Assembly (NCBI GenBank): GCA_018873245.2
Contig: JAEMBT020000001.1
Coordinates: 7,608,220-7,672,219 of the forward strand
From: Archegozetes longisetosus
Taxonomy: Eukaryota > Arthropoda > Arachnida > Sarcoptiformes > Trhypochthoniidae
Length of the DNA stretch: 64,000 bases
Direction: 5' to 3'
How positions within the stretch are numbered: the stretch's first letter is position 1; the number at the start of each line of letters is the position of its first letter. The notes beneath the pieces were generated by a model. That model made no database searches. It had not been told where the DNA came from and saw only the letters and a list, made by a program, of their open reading frames with translations. The position numbers and the translations under genes were made by a program. Of the stretch, positions 44,389 to 55,506 are shown piece by piece.

Positions 44389-47364
44389 AGACCCCAAAAT
44401 CCTGTGTAGACGATTCAACTAAAGTCAGAGTGCTTCTGATTCTCAGATTGTTTCAATTCAAAAGAAGGCAGTCAAATATAAAGTATATGAAGAAAATGAA
44501 CAATAATTGGCTTTCCTATTATGCTATTGAAAAATTCACAGAAAACTTGACTACGAAGCAAAATTTAAAAAAAATTCATAACCATAGATACAAAACATGT
44601 CAAAGAATCAATACACAAAATGCCAATAAAGTTTCTATAATTCCTATGGTTTAATAAACATTAAATCATGGATTTAACGTTTTATCCAGAGTATATTCGT
44701 GTTGACTAAAAGTATGAAGTTTTAATACAATTTATCTACAACTCAAACAAAGTATAGTCAAATTAGGTGTGATTTTTAGCAATGTTTAAAAAAATAACGA
44801 AAAGTATAATTTAGGAACTAATTAAGAAAATTTTGCTAAGGAAATAACAGAAGACTCAAGCATTACAAAACTTTATTTTTAAATAAAGCTTGTAGAGATT
44901 TTTTCTATTTGTTTAGAATTACTTTTTTTTATAAAAATTTGATTTAGTTAAATGTTTCCTACCTTTACTAACAGCTATATTTAGAATTAAATTCTGGAGG
45001 CAATAAAATGTATATTTGTAGTTTGAAACCGAAAAAAACTCGTAAAAATTTCCATATTTTATGTCTGACAGAATGTACATATCAAATTCATGAAATATCT
45101 CATATATAGAATCTGAGACTAACTGATGTCAGATATGATTATGAAGAATTGTCATCATCGGCTGCAACAATATACACTAAAGAGCCATACATTATCAAAG
45201 AAAAACACTTCCCTTATTTATTTCATAATAAGTCCGAAGAAATAACAATATAAAAATGATTCGAAGGCCTCAAAAATTTGAACGAATCGACTATAGACAA
45301 CACTCCAGAGCTGTTTTTAAAATGACATATCAAAAGTGTTATGTTGCCAAAAAGCACCTACGAAAGCATTTAAATAAGCAAATAGATTGAGGTAAAATTC
45401 CTTTATAAGAATCTCAACAGATTTGTATAGGTTCTATTTCACTTTATTCAAACAAGTGATCAGTGAATCTGACGAGAAGTATTCTATAAAAATAGAGATG
45501 CGAAGAAAAGGCAACTCTTTTAAAGCCATGTTACTAATGAGATGTTTTTCGAATATTACTGAGATAAGGATGGTTTTACATACAAGAACTCAACCGATTT
45601 TCGATTCACCCATGTTCGATTATTTAAAAATTGATTTGATTCTTAACAAAATATGTAAAGTTACTCATGACACAATAAGTTCAACTGACATCTAAGCCAT
45701 ATAGGATTTGATTTTATCATAATTATCGACGCTATCACTGCAGATTTCATTGCGTATATAGGTGAGGAATTGACTATTTTGCTAAGAAAAGTATTAAAGC
45801 TATGGATATTATTTAACATCTGAATTAAATAGTGGTATCGTCGTCTGAATATTATAAGGTTCTAAATGCAAAAAGGTATATTAACGAGAAAATTCACTTT
45901 CGAATTCGATATTGTTATCCGCCAACAACGAGCGGAAGAATAATTTACTAAAATATGTTACCAAGTAATGTATATGGGGTGCGAATATTCTACTGTTCAT
46001 TTAGGTCCTACTCTGTTTGTATCATGAATAACGCAGAACTTTATTTAGAACTTTATTGCATGAAAATGAAGTTCAAAAGGAATTGTTATCAGGTTTTAAA
46101 TGATCGATAATCGATAAATAACTAAATCGAGACAGCTTTTTATTTAAGAAATTTTAAAAGGAAAATAGAAAATGAATTTCGAAGATTTTAAGAATATCTC
46201 GACATTATTTGATCAAAAATGTTTTTAAGTCGAAATTCGACTTGACTATTTTTATGTCTCAAATTTTCAGATATTAGGGAATTATTTGAATGACTGAAAG
46301 TCAATTTTTTATAAAGAAATGATGCGTTAACAGCAGTTTATTAAAGAATCGAATTTATCGATATAGAAGAAACCAAAGTCACTGAATCAACTTTGAAAAA
46401 ATGAAATATCAGCAGAATATAATTCTCTTTATTGGATTTCTATGGGATTTAGCTTTAATAACTCTCAAGATTGTGAAAAAAGCCTGTTTTACAAGTATTT
46501 TGCTCTTCTAACTCGGCTAATTCGGCGATTACGACCGAACCAGACATATATCGATAAATTTGGATAAATACCGGCATGAAGACCGTGACGAGGTATATGA
46601 ATTCGTTAATAACTAATATTGTTAAAAATTGGTTTAGAACCTAATAGTACTCAGGCGACGGTATATACGTGAATATAACTTCTATAGGACTAATTTTAAG
46701 CAAAAATGCCAAAATTTCGGCGGATGTGAGAAAAAGTGTTTTAATATTTTATCACGAATGAAGAAGTGATAGTGCAAAGTGAGTGCATGTGATTAGTATT
46801 TTGCCACCTGAATTGTCAGAGTTGAAGTCATACACTCTGTTAAGATTCAATCTCGGAAATTCATGTGTTATATAGTTGGGATAATTAACTTATGGTTTGA
46901 CTTCTTTCTTATGCAAACAACTGATATCGCAATAAACCTTACTAAAACATCAATATAAAGCTAAATATCATCATTAGATTTTCTAATCAGTTTAAATGAT
47001 TTGTGCAGATGGAACCTTCGCAGAGAACAGGAGATAAAGATTCATAATATAAGTTGAAATAAAACACAACTATATTTAGATAGCTCGAAAATACTTCATG
47101 ATTGAACTTAAATTCCACAGCTATATTAATTATACAAAAAATATTCAATAAGCACATAAAACAAAACTGACTCAGCATTGAAAAACTTGTGTTGCTCTAA
47201 AGTTTAATAAAAAAAAACTAATCATTCCCCTCTTGAATATGAATTTGAGTTTAAAAATTTTGTTGAAAGTAAAACTGTGGAATAAGATGAGTATTGGATT
47301 GAAATAAATAGGATATAATATATAGTGATTTCAATAACAAGTTCGTGTCGTCATCTTTGCTGAC
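44389..47364. other. Intergenic, possibly decayed element; two short open frames unassigned
   Basis: Open frames at 44430-44654 (74 aa, basic, Asn/Lys-rich) and 45423-45695 (90 aa; EMRRKGNSFKAMLLMRCFSN, TRTQPIFDSPMFDYLKIDLI) lie here. I recognise no domain in either. They may be remnants of an old transposon, or chance. Nothing else was recognised. Confidence 0.3.
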
Positions 47365-47922
47365 TAGGGTGACCACCCGTCCCGTTTTTGACGGGACATC
47401 CCAGCTTTTAAAGATAAAAGACAAAGATTCTGACAGACCATAAACTCTCGACGAGACAATTAGTTGTCCCGTTTTCAACTTTCATTTCGAGAAATGTGTT
47501 TAAAAAATATTTCTTAAAAATTCAAACATTGAATCTATTTTACGAATGATAAGGGATAAGAAACCCAGTTCAATGCTTTGAACACCTGTGATTTAAAACC
47601 AAAAGTTATTGAATTAATCTTTCCTGCCTTGACTTATACATTTTATATAATGATAAGAACTGAACTGATATAAACTGTGTCTTATATAAACCAGTATCTC
47701 TCACTTTCGAATAACTTTTGAAAGATGCTATTTCTAGCAAAAAATATACCTTTGAAATGAACCATGACTAATAATTTTCAATGTTTTAATATTAGAATGT
47801 ATTTTTTTGACACTTAAATATTTGTAATGACTAATAAAAGTGGCATTTTTTAAATGGAAGGGTTCCCCTTCTATATTTTTGTTCTTTTCATGAGATAAGC
47901 GACAGATTGTCACCACGGTTAA
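47365..47922. mobile_element. TAGGGTGACC hAT-MITE family, diverged copy
   Basis: Begins TAGGGTGACCACCCGTCCCG and tracks the complete copy at 48805-49305 through AAATTCAAACATTGAATCTA, GATAAGGGAT.AAGAAACCCA, TTTAAAACCAAAAGTTATTG and AAATGAACCATGACTAATAA. The right end is degraded (ATTGTCACCACGGTTA). The flanking octamers do not match convincingly. Same orientation as the 48805 copy, 1.4 kb away. Confidence 0.75.
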
Positions 47923-48804
47923 CACTGAGGCTGTACAAAAATTGATCGAAGAAGACAGACATATGATATATGAAATGATACAGCAGAAACTCAGCATCGA
48001 TGGACTTGGTCTTCAGGAAATTCTTCGTGAGCCCTCGAGAGTTATGAAGCTTTACATATATAGTATTGCTCAAATACGACCAAAGAAACGCAGAAATTGC
48101 ATAATTTTAAGTTTGCAAATGATCACTGAAAGAATTTTTAGTCAATAGCTTCAAACAACATATGAATGTTCTTTGAAATAATGAAGATTGTTTTAAAAAA
48201 TAAATAATTAAATCTATACGCCAAATTTTTCGTAATACCCCCTGTATGTAAATAAGTGCTATTGTAGGGGATGTAGAGTAATGATCGATTCGTCATTTGC
48301 AGTACTGTACACAAGGTGACCAAGTCAAAAACTATTAAATGCGAGACAAAAAAATCCTGGCTCCCTTATAAAATATTTCTTAGAAACTTATTTTTAAAAA
48401 GGACTTTACTTACAAATTTACAATCTTTACTCATTATTCAAAAAGTTATACTTCTGAAATTTTGCTGCATATTATAGTTCGTTTTTGCTTTTAGTGAAAT
48501 CATAAAATTTGGGACATGTCATTGAAAAATGAAATCGTATGTATATTTTTACTTTTACTAAGCTAACATTCATTCAATTACGTTCATCGGGCCAGAGATT
48601 TTGACAATAATAAACGTTTAGTGACAATTTTTTAAGTCAAATCTTGAAAAGTGTAATATTTCTGCCCCGCAAAAGGTGCACGTAGGATGCAAAAAGTTGA
48701 ACTTAAATTTTAAATTATATTTTGCTTGAAATTTTGAGATTTTCTAATAAAAATCTTTTGAAAAATTTTAATTTCTCCTTCTCAGCTAATTGTTGAACAA
48801 GAAT

Positions 48805-49305
48805 TAGGGTGACCACCCGTCCCGTCTTTTTAAAGATAATAGACAGAAATCCCGTCAGACCAAAACTCTCAACGGGACAATTAGTTGTTCCATTTTTCAA
48901 CTTTCACTTTGAAAAGTGCGTTTAGAAAAAAATTTCTTAGAAATTCAAACATTGTATTTATTTAAAAAATGATAAGGGATTAAGAAACCCAATTTTATGT
49001 TTTGAATACCTGTGGTTTAAAACCAAAAGTTATTGAATTAATCTTTTCTGCCTTAACTTATATCTGATATAAACCAGCATTTCTTACTTTTGAATAACTT
49101 TTGAAAGATGTCATTTCTAACAAAAAATATATCTTTGAAATGAACCATGACTAATAATTTTAATGTTTTAATATTAGAATGCATTGTTTGACACCTAAAT
49201 ATTTGTGATGACTAATAAAAACGTCATTTTTCTTTTTAAAAATCTAAGGGTCTCCCCTTTGATAATTTTGTCCCGTCACGAGACGAGCCAGAGGTGGTCA
49301 CCCTA
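48805..49305. mobile_element. 501 bp hAT-type MITE, TAGGGTGACCACC family, complete copy
   Basis: An exact 8 bp target duplication ACAAGAAT (48797-48804 and 49306-49313) flanks a 13 bp inverted repeat TAGGGTGACCACC / GGTGGTCACCCTA. GTCCCGT/ACGGGAC motifs are subterminal. The family also occurs at 47365-47922 and, as a fragment, at 14981. Confidence 0.93.
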
Positions 49306-49365
49306 ACAAGAATATAAGCTCCTGATCGTGGGACAACTTTTCGGATATTCGATTGTGACGAACCT

Positions 49366-49445
49366 TGACTCTTACTAGTGACTCTTACTCTGACTCTTAC
49401 TTTGACTCTTACTCTGACTCTTACTCTGACTCTTACTTTAACACT
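49366..49445. repeat. 12 bp tandem repeat (GACTCTTACTCT)n
   Basis: Six or so units of GACTCTTACTCT with variants (ACTTT, ACTAGT), decaying into ATCGTTGATTCTATCGTTAACG on the right. It begins about 60 bp after the hAT MITE. Confidence 0.8.
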
Positions 49446-49948
49446 ATCGTTGATTCTATCGTTAACGATATAGTTTCAAAATAACTGGCCTCTAGTAAGG
49501 CATTGTTTATGAGTCATTATATATATATATATAAGGTTGTTGTAAATTAATTCTTGGCATCATTATCAATAAAGACTTTGTAGGGAAAACTTGTCTTTTC
49601 TTTTTTAATAGCTATACATATCTGATAGAAGATTGCTGGATAAGCAATTTCTATCAGATATCCCTTTTGCCCCAAACTTCCACCAAAAGTAGATAATAAG
49701 TTGTGCCCTCATCCCACCGGCTAAATCAATTATTGGTTTACCGGTGATTAACGAATTAATTCGCGTCTTAGGCACTAAAATTCGTTACACGATAATTCAA
49801 ACTCGAATCGCAAACTATATTATTCCTCCATATGAGACACACTTGTTTGAAACTAATGTTGAATGAAATTTAATCGAATTAGTTCTCTAGATATCCTCTT
49901 AATACATGACTTTTACATGAAATTTGGCTTGAAATTTAAACTTCTGAC

Positions 49949-50455
49949 TAATGTTCCCAGGTCTCAAGTTTTCAGCTTGGTTCTCAAGTTATTGAGGTCT
50001 ATCTCAGGCCTCAAGTTGGGTCATATAACTTGAGAATAAAATCTCAAGTTAAAAATTTTGGCAAACAACTCAATGCATATTATGCACTAAACTGTAAACT
50101 AATGTCACTTATGATAAGCAATCAATACTAACAATAATGGGTCAGTGCATAGAATGTGTTTATACACAGAATCTAATTATTAAAATAGTTTTGTGGAAAT
50201 GTTTTGCATAAAAAGCTATGATTTGATAACAAAAGGATAACAAAAGTTGTATTACTGCAGCCAAATCAAAGCAAAAATATAGATTTTCTAAATAGAATTT
50301 TGTTTTGAAAAGCGTTTAATTAATAAACAGATTATTAGTTAAAATATGTTAAATTATCATTTATTTAATTTACTAATCTCAAGGCGAACTCAGGGCGAAA
50401 ATTGGCATTTTTTGTAAGTTCTCAAGTTTTGCGACAAAATGGCCTGGGAACATTA
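49949..50455. mobile_element. 507 bp hAT-type MITE, family I, copy 2 (reverse orientation)
   Basis: The reverse complement of the 38668-39166 element over its whole length. Termini TAATGTTCCCAGG / CCTGGGAACATTA are flanked by CTTCTGAC (49941-49948) and CTTCTGAA (50456-50463), an 8 bp duplication with one mismatch. It contains the same AACTTGAG subterminal repeats. Confidence 0.93.
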
Positions 50456-50552
50456 CTTCTGAAACACTCGAATTGTAATTATATTTGAGATTTGACTCAA
50501 AATATCTTAAATTGAAGATAGCTTAAAGAAATTGATTTAACATGAAAACATC

Positions 50553-51994
50553 TAGAGTGACTAAGTGTCCCGCATTCCGTATGCACCTTGCGTGGGACGG
50601 AAAATATCATACACTTTAAGATTTATCTTAAACGATTTCAACTGTATGTTCTGTTTAATGTGAAGAATACAATTTTGTTGTCAACAAGTTTTTTATCTTA
50701 AAATATGTAGAAGTCTTTAGATAAAAAGAATTTTAATACGTTTATCAGATACCTTGCTTTCATTCACATCGTGTGTGACTCATATAAAATGCAGTTCTCA
50801 ATTAAATTTTTAGTTTATATTTCAAATAATTGTTATCTCAAACTTCAATCAGATCAAAACTATATAGGGCCAAATTCTTATGTCCTGCATTTAGCAGTTT
50901 TTGACTTGTTCACCCTAGATACATTGGTCGTGATTTCTCCTACAAAATCCATTATAAGTTACTTTACGAAATATCATGTCTGTCTAACTGTAATTCGAAA
51001 AATTTAATGCTATATTTCTGATATGTAGGGAAACTTTGAGATTTTTTTCAGCCACCAGAAACTCTAATACCGAAATCTATACTTTTCAGATAATTCTAGA
51101 CTCGATCATTAACTTGAACAAACATAAGCTTTTATCAATACAGTAGCTCGAGCTTAAACTTCTTATATTGGTCAGTCAAAAGTTCTCAGCCTAACACTTT
51201 TTCTGATATTTTTGAATGCTAATTTTGATAGTGATAAGGGAGCCTTATCTTATGAGATCTCATGTTAAAAATTGATTGATTCCTCATAGTTGTAATATAA
51301 TTATAAACTGTTAAGGAAATATCAACACATTGGCCCAATAAACAAGAGAAGAACAAGTGAATTTTTCTAAGAATTTCTAAGGACTTTTTGACTAAAATTT
51401 TATCTAATTTTTTATCCAATATTTATCTTTCAGTAAGACCAACTAATTTTTTGCATGCAATATTTTGGAGCATACCATTATTATTGGTATAAAAATAGAA
51501 TGACCACGTCATAACAGCTATACGGGAGGACTTAAGCAATCGAAAATAAGACAGAGAACATTTTTATTTTTTATTCATATATTATTTAGTTCAATATAAT
51601 TTGTGTCTAAATGAATACTTATATTCTTTTGCTTCTCTTCTGAGACATTGTGATTCACAACTAAAAAGAGGGATTGTTTTGATTCAAATTTTTATAACTA
51701 CGTCACATGTATTTGATAAGTCAAACGTATGATTGCATTATACTTATGTATAAACAACCTAATTGTTCCCTTTATAACTTATATATATGCGAAATTATAC
51801 TATCTTTGACTACGAAAAGGGTATAATTTAACTTTTGCATACAAAAAATAAGAAATAATTACAGTCTCAGGAAATTTTAATGCTTTTTGTAAAGGAGGAC
51901 ATTGTATTGTCCTCCTCTAACCCTCGGGAGGACAGAGGACAAAATTTGTCAAAAGAGGAATGTCCTCCCTAAAGGAGGACACGTAGTCACCCTA
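50553..51994. mobile_element. Possible 1.4 kb hAT-like non-autonomous element
   Basis: The left terminus TAGAGTGACTAAGTGTCC and right terminus GGACACGTAGTCACCCTA form an 18 bp imperfect inverted repeat. The right 100 bases are packed with GTCCTCC/GGAGGAC motifs. The flanking octamers match poorly (AAAACATC and ATTACAAC), so the boundaries are uncertain. The internal open frames (50771-51007, 51219-51419) show no transposase signature. Confidence 0.45.
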
Positions 51995-52021
51995 ATTACA
52001 ACCTAATCATCAAATTAATTG

Positions 52022-52456
52022 TCGAAAATATAATAAAGTAATACGAATGAAGGATAATCTCAAAGTGATTTTATTGATAGACATGCTCTGAATTGATTGA
52101 AAAAATGCAGTCAATGTGTTTACAAAAATGAAGTACTAATGAAAAAGATTTTTTGAAAATATATAGCCAAAAAGAGTTTTCACCATTATGATGCAAATAT
52201 TGAAACCTTATCTCTCTTCTTAGAATCTAACAGTATAAATAAAATACAAGTCGAATATGAAAATAATTGTAAATCACTTGCTTAGAAATGTAAACAATAA
52301 GTCTTTCATTGTTCGATAAAATTAAACGAAAATTGTGATTAGATAAAAGATGATAAAAAAGATATAAGAAACCAAAAACTGATTGGCCCAAGTTTTAGTG
52401 AAGCAAATCTCAAACAGAGCAGTGATCCAAAAAATAAGAATGAAGTAAGTTGTTTT
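52022..52456. repeat. Duplicated 3' flank of the minus-strand channel genes (partner at 62312-62965)
   Basis: Landmarks GAAGGATAATCTCAAAGTGA, TGTTTACAAAAATGAAG.AC and CAAACAGA.CAGTGATCC occur in the same order here and at 62312-62965, which is downstream of the channel copy at 63088. The partner reads straight into its channel gene, whereas here the mariner element 52459-55382 intervenes. Confidence 0.8.
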
Positions 52457-52817
52457 TATTGGATGGGCTCAAAAGTCATGGGGCTATTGGAACTCGTGGA
52501 CTTTAAAAGATATTTATTAAATTATAATATGATTATACAATATATTCTCCCCCCGTCTGGGTGACCATGGCCCACCGCTGTGGGAGGTGTCTTATTCCTG
52601 TAGCCTCATTGTTTAGATTTATTTCTTCAATAACTCTATCATGAGCAGCGTGGAGTTCGTTCTCATCGGCAAATCTCATTCCTTTATTAGGCCTCTTTAT
52701 TCTACAATACCATCATAATCGCAGGGGTTCAAATCTGGACTATAGGGAGAGTGTTTCAACTCCTCCTACCGATGTCGTTTAAAGAATCTTTGAACTTCTT
52801 CATGTTTATGTGGCCTA

Positions 52818-54365
52818 CAGTCCAGCTCATAATTATTAGGCCACTATAATTTTTTGAAATTTTAGCACTTAATGTAGAAATAATTTAATAATATTTGGTG
52901 GGATAGTGTATCTCAAAGATACTCACATTTTGCCGAGACTTTATTTTACCCGCGTCCATCGGGACGCCGCGCGCGAACGGAAAACATAAAAACCGTGTGT
53001 GCAAAAGTATTAGGCCAAAACCGAATTTATTAAATAAAATAAGATTAATATTTAGTTTACCCCCATTTTTTAGAATTACATTAAAAACTCTGTCTTGCAT
53101 GCTATTGACTAGTTTCTGAAGAAGTTCTGTCTCTATTTTCGTCCATTCTTCTTGAATTGAGGCCTTCAGTTCATTGACGGTCTCGAATTGGCGGCCATCA
53201 GCGTAAACTCGGCGTACGAGGATGCCCCATAGGTTTTCGATGGGGTTAAGGTCCGGACTACGAGATGGCCACTTCATCACTTCGATATCATGGCAAGTAA
53301 ACCATTCTTTAGTCGACTTTGCATTATGGATACTCGCGTTGTCCTGCCGAAATATCCAATTCTGACCACCAATTTCGACTCCCTTCGGTAAGAGGTACTC
53401 TTCGACCATTGTCTGGTACCCGCCGGCATTCATTCGACCATCTATGAATGCGATGTTTGTCTTCCCGGTCCACCCGAAGCCAGCCCAAATCATCACCGGA
53501 CCTCCTCCATTTGTGTTTTTAGAGAAGAGTTCTGGTTCTGTCCTAAGGTCGTGCCAATAATATTGGAGGCCATCAGGACCATCGAGGTTGAACTTCTTCT
53601 CATCGCTCCAAACCACTTTTCGCCAACTGATACCAAATTCCATATGATCTTCGCCCAATCCAAACGGGCTTGTTTATGTTCAGGTTTCAATGGAGGTTTA
53701 GCCATTCTTTTTGTGTATTTATGGTTCGGTGATTTCTTTAGAACTCTTTTCACGGTGCTCGGGTGGTAGGACAATTGTAGAGATGTTTTAATCTTCGTAG
53801 CCGACTGCCCAGTGTTGGTGGCGCACCGTAGAATACGCCGTTGATCACGCTGAGTTACTTTCGGGGGTCTTCCTGAGCGCTTCTTTCTACCGTGGTCTTC
53901 GGGGTTGGCCAAGTAATAGTCGACGGCACACTTCGACCTTCCAATCGCGGCCGCTATTTTCCTTCGGGACTTACCTTCTTTGAACAGAGCCGCAATTTGG
54001 CCGCGCTCATGTTCGGTCAACTCCTTGGCCATAGGCATTGTCAATACTTGGACTAAAATGCAAAATATATAGCTTATAATGTGCACAAATTTCTATATTA
54101 CAGTTTTCAATCACTTACTAAAGTTTTTATTCACGTAGAGTCTAAGAAACCAAAATGTCACTAACTGGCCTAATACTTTTGCACACATCAGAAATCAAGT
54201 TTTTCTGTCGCGCTCGTTAATCCGGCGCCGGATTAACGCAATTTTTCGTAAATGAGTCATCCATACAGTATTAATCAAACTGGCTTCGCGCGATTTATTA
54301 AAAGTTCAACTTTTAATTGAAAATTCCTAAAAAATATAGTGGCCTAATAATTATGAGCCGGACTG
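52818..54365. mobile_element. 1548 bp Tc1-like transposon with IR/DR ends, nested in the mariner
   Basis: The outer terminal inverted repeats CAGTCCAGCTCATAATTATT (52818) and AATAATTATGAGCCGGACTG (to 54365) are flanked by TA (52816-52817 and 54366-54367). Each end carries a second, internal ATTAGGCCA site (53009-53017 left; TGGCCTAAT at 54166-54174 right). These are exactly 174 bases from the outer site (52835 left; 54340 right), inside a GTGTGCAAAAGTATTAGGCC context. This is an IR/DR arrangement, with two presumed transposase-binding sites per end. Confidence 0.92.
52885..54038 (-). pseudogene. Tc1-like (DD34E) transposase with a single frameshift
   Basis: Start ATG at 54038 (MPMAKELTEHERGQIAALFK). 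The N-terminal half carries two helix-turn-helix units (GKSRRKIAAAIGRSKCAVDY, KIKTSLQLSYHPSTVKRVLK) with a GRPPK linker motif (KRSGRPPKVTQRDQR). At about 53645-53655 one base is missing in GCGAAGATCATATGG, so RLDWAK is followed in the next frame by HMEFGISWRKVVWSDEKKF. The catalytic residues are intact: Asp in VWSDEKKF, Asp in FRQDNASIHNAK and Glu in SPDLNPIENLWG, with 34 residues between the last two. The frame runs past the usual end (VILKNGGKLN) through the inner repeat to 52885. Apart from the indel it looks intact, so this is a young element. It is more GC-rich than its surroundings. Confidence 0.9.
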
Positions 54366-55506
54366 TAGCATTGCCATGCAGGATGAGTGGTCTCCTAATA
54401 CGGTGTTCTCTTAATACGGTGTTCTCTTATCGCTGGGTGCAATACTTCGGACAAAAAACTAAGATAAACTTCAAAATTGACATTTACATTTTGTGGTAAA
54501 ATTCGGTAACCGATAATCCGATTTTGATGAAACGCTACGATCATCATTACCTTCCAGTCACTCGTCGTTGCTCTGACTTTGGTCGGCCTTCGACAAAGAA
54601 CAAAGCCACTGGCACAATTTAAAAATTTCGAAAATTTCAACTTGAAAAACATACGGTTTTTGACTAGATAGAACCCATTGCTTTGAGCTTTTAGCGTCCT
54701 TTGGGTCATAGGTTTTTAGCCAAGTTTCATCAATTGCTATAATTCTTTCCAACATGTCGGGGTTACTATGATATCTTTCAAGATGCTCTGCAGAAATAGT
54801 CATGCGCAACTGCTTTTGTTCTGGTTTCAATTCGTATGGTACCCATCTCGAGGCAACTTTCTTCGGCCCTACCACCGTCAAAAGCCTTTTGGTACTTGCA
54901 GTACTAATACCTAATGTCTGGGCCAAATCTTTGGTCCTCCAGCATTCGCCCTCATTTAAAAGCTCCCTAAGTCTTTCTTCGCGTGTTGTATCAGTCGCAA
55001 TGCGAGGTCTTCCTGAGCGTGGGTCTTCCTCGCTGCTCAGGCGGCTTCCATCCTTAAATTCATCGTATAATCTATATACGTATGTCTTGCTTAATGCTCG
55101 GTTGCGATTTATTTTATCTAGCATTCTATGAACTTCAACTGCAGGAGTACCCAATAGCACATGGCACTTAATAAATGCGCGCTGTTCTTGGTTTGTAACA
55201 CTTCCTCGAGGTTGGTCCACTTTTAGACCATATACAGAAATCGCACTTAAAAGCACGAGAAAAGCAAGCAACCACATCGTACACTTTCTTTTACTTTAAT
55301 ACACAATATTATAGTATGAACATGTTTACAACTTTCATCAAGAACGAGATTAGATAGTCTCATGACTTTTGAGCCCATCTAATACAGTTTGAGCATTTTG
55401 AGAAACGACATTTTGATGATTTCACTATGAATAAACGTTTGAGTAATCTATAGAACTTCGTTTTGATGAAGAATATATTTTATGTATGCATCAAATCATC
55501 TATCAG

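Larger units (their letters stand above)
52533..55277 (-). pseudogene. mariner (DD34D) transposase, inactivated and split
   Basis: The 5' part (55277 to about 54560, minus) holds the N-terminal helix-turn-helix region (TNQEQRAFIKCHVLLGTPA, TYVYRLYDEFKDG, EDPRSGRPRIATDTTRE, RTKDLAQTLGISTASTKRLL) and the first catalytic block IIAIDETWLKTYDP. After a frameshift, WKVMMIVAFHQNRIIGYRIL leads to LILHGNARPH. The TA in this last motif (GGCAATGC-TA-GGCCACAT) is exactly where the Tc1-like element sits. On the far side (52815 down to the stop at 52533) are HKHEEVQRFFKRHR, a stop codon, LKHSPYSPDLNPCDYD and MRFADENELHAAHDRVIEE. The second catalytic Asp is Gly (HGNA for the usual HDNA). The spacing to the last Asp is 34. 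The frame opens with a hydrophobic, signal-peptide-like leader (WLLAFLVLLSAISVYG), odd for a nuclear protein. Confidence 0.9.
52459..55382. mobile_element. mariner element, split by a nested Tc1-like element
   Basis: The terminal inverted repeat TTGGATGGGCTCAAAAGTCA / TGACTTTTGAGCCCATCTAA is flanked by TA (52457-52458 and 55383-55384). Without the 1548 bp insertion at 52818-54365 and one TA, the element is about 1.37 kb, a normal mariner size. It lies in the 3' flank of the channel gene at 55507; the paralogous flank near 62960 lacks it. Confidence 0.92.

Noticed and set aside
45423..45695. 90-residue plus-strand open frame, considered as a retroelement fragment
   Set aside because: No recognisable catalytic or structural motif; kept only as an unassigned frame in the intergenic note.
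54802..55131. 109-residue plus-strand open frame
   Set aside because: It is the antisense of the mariner transposase coding sequence.
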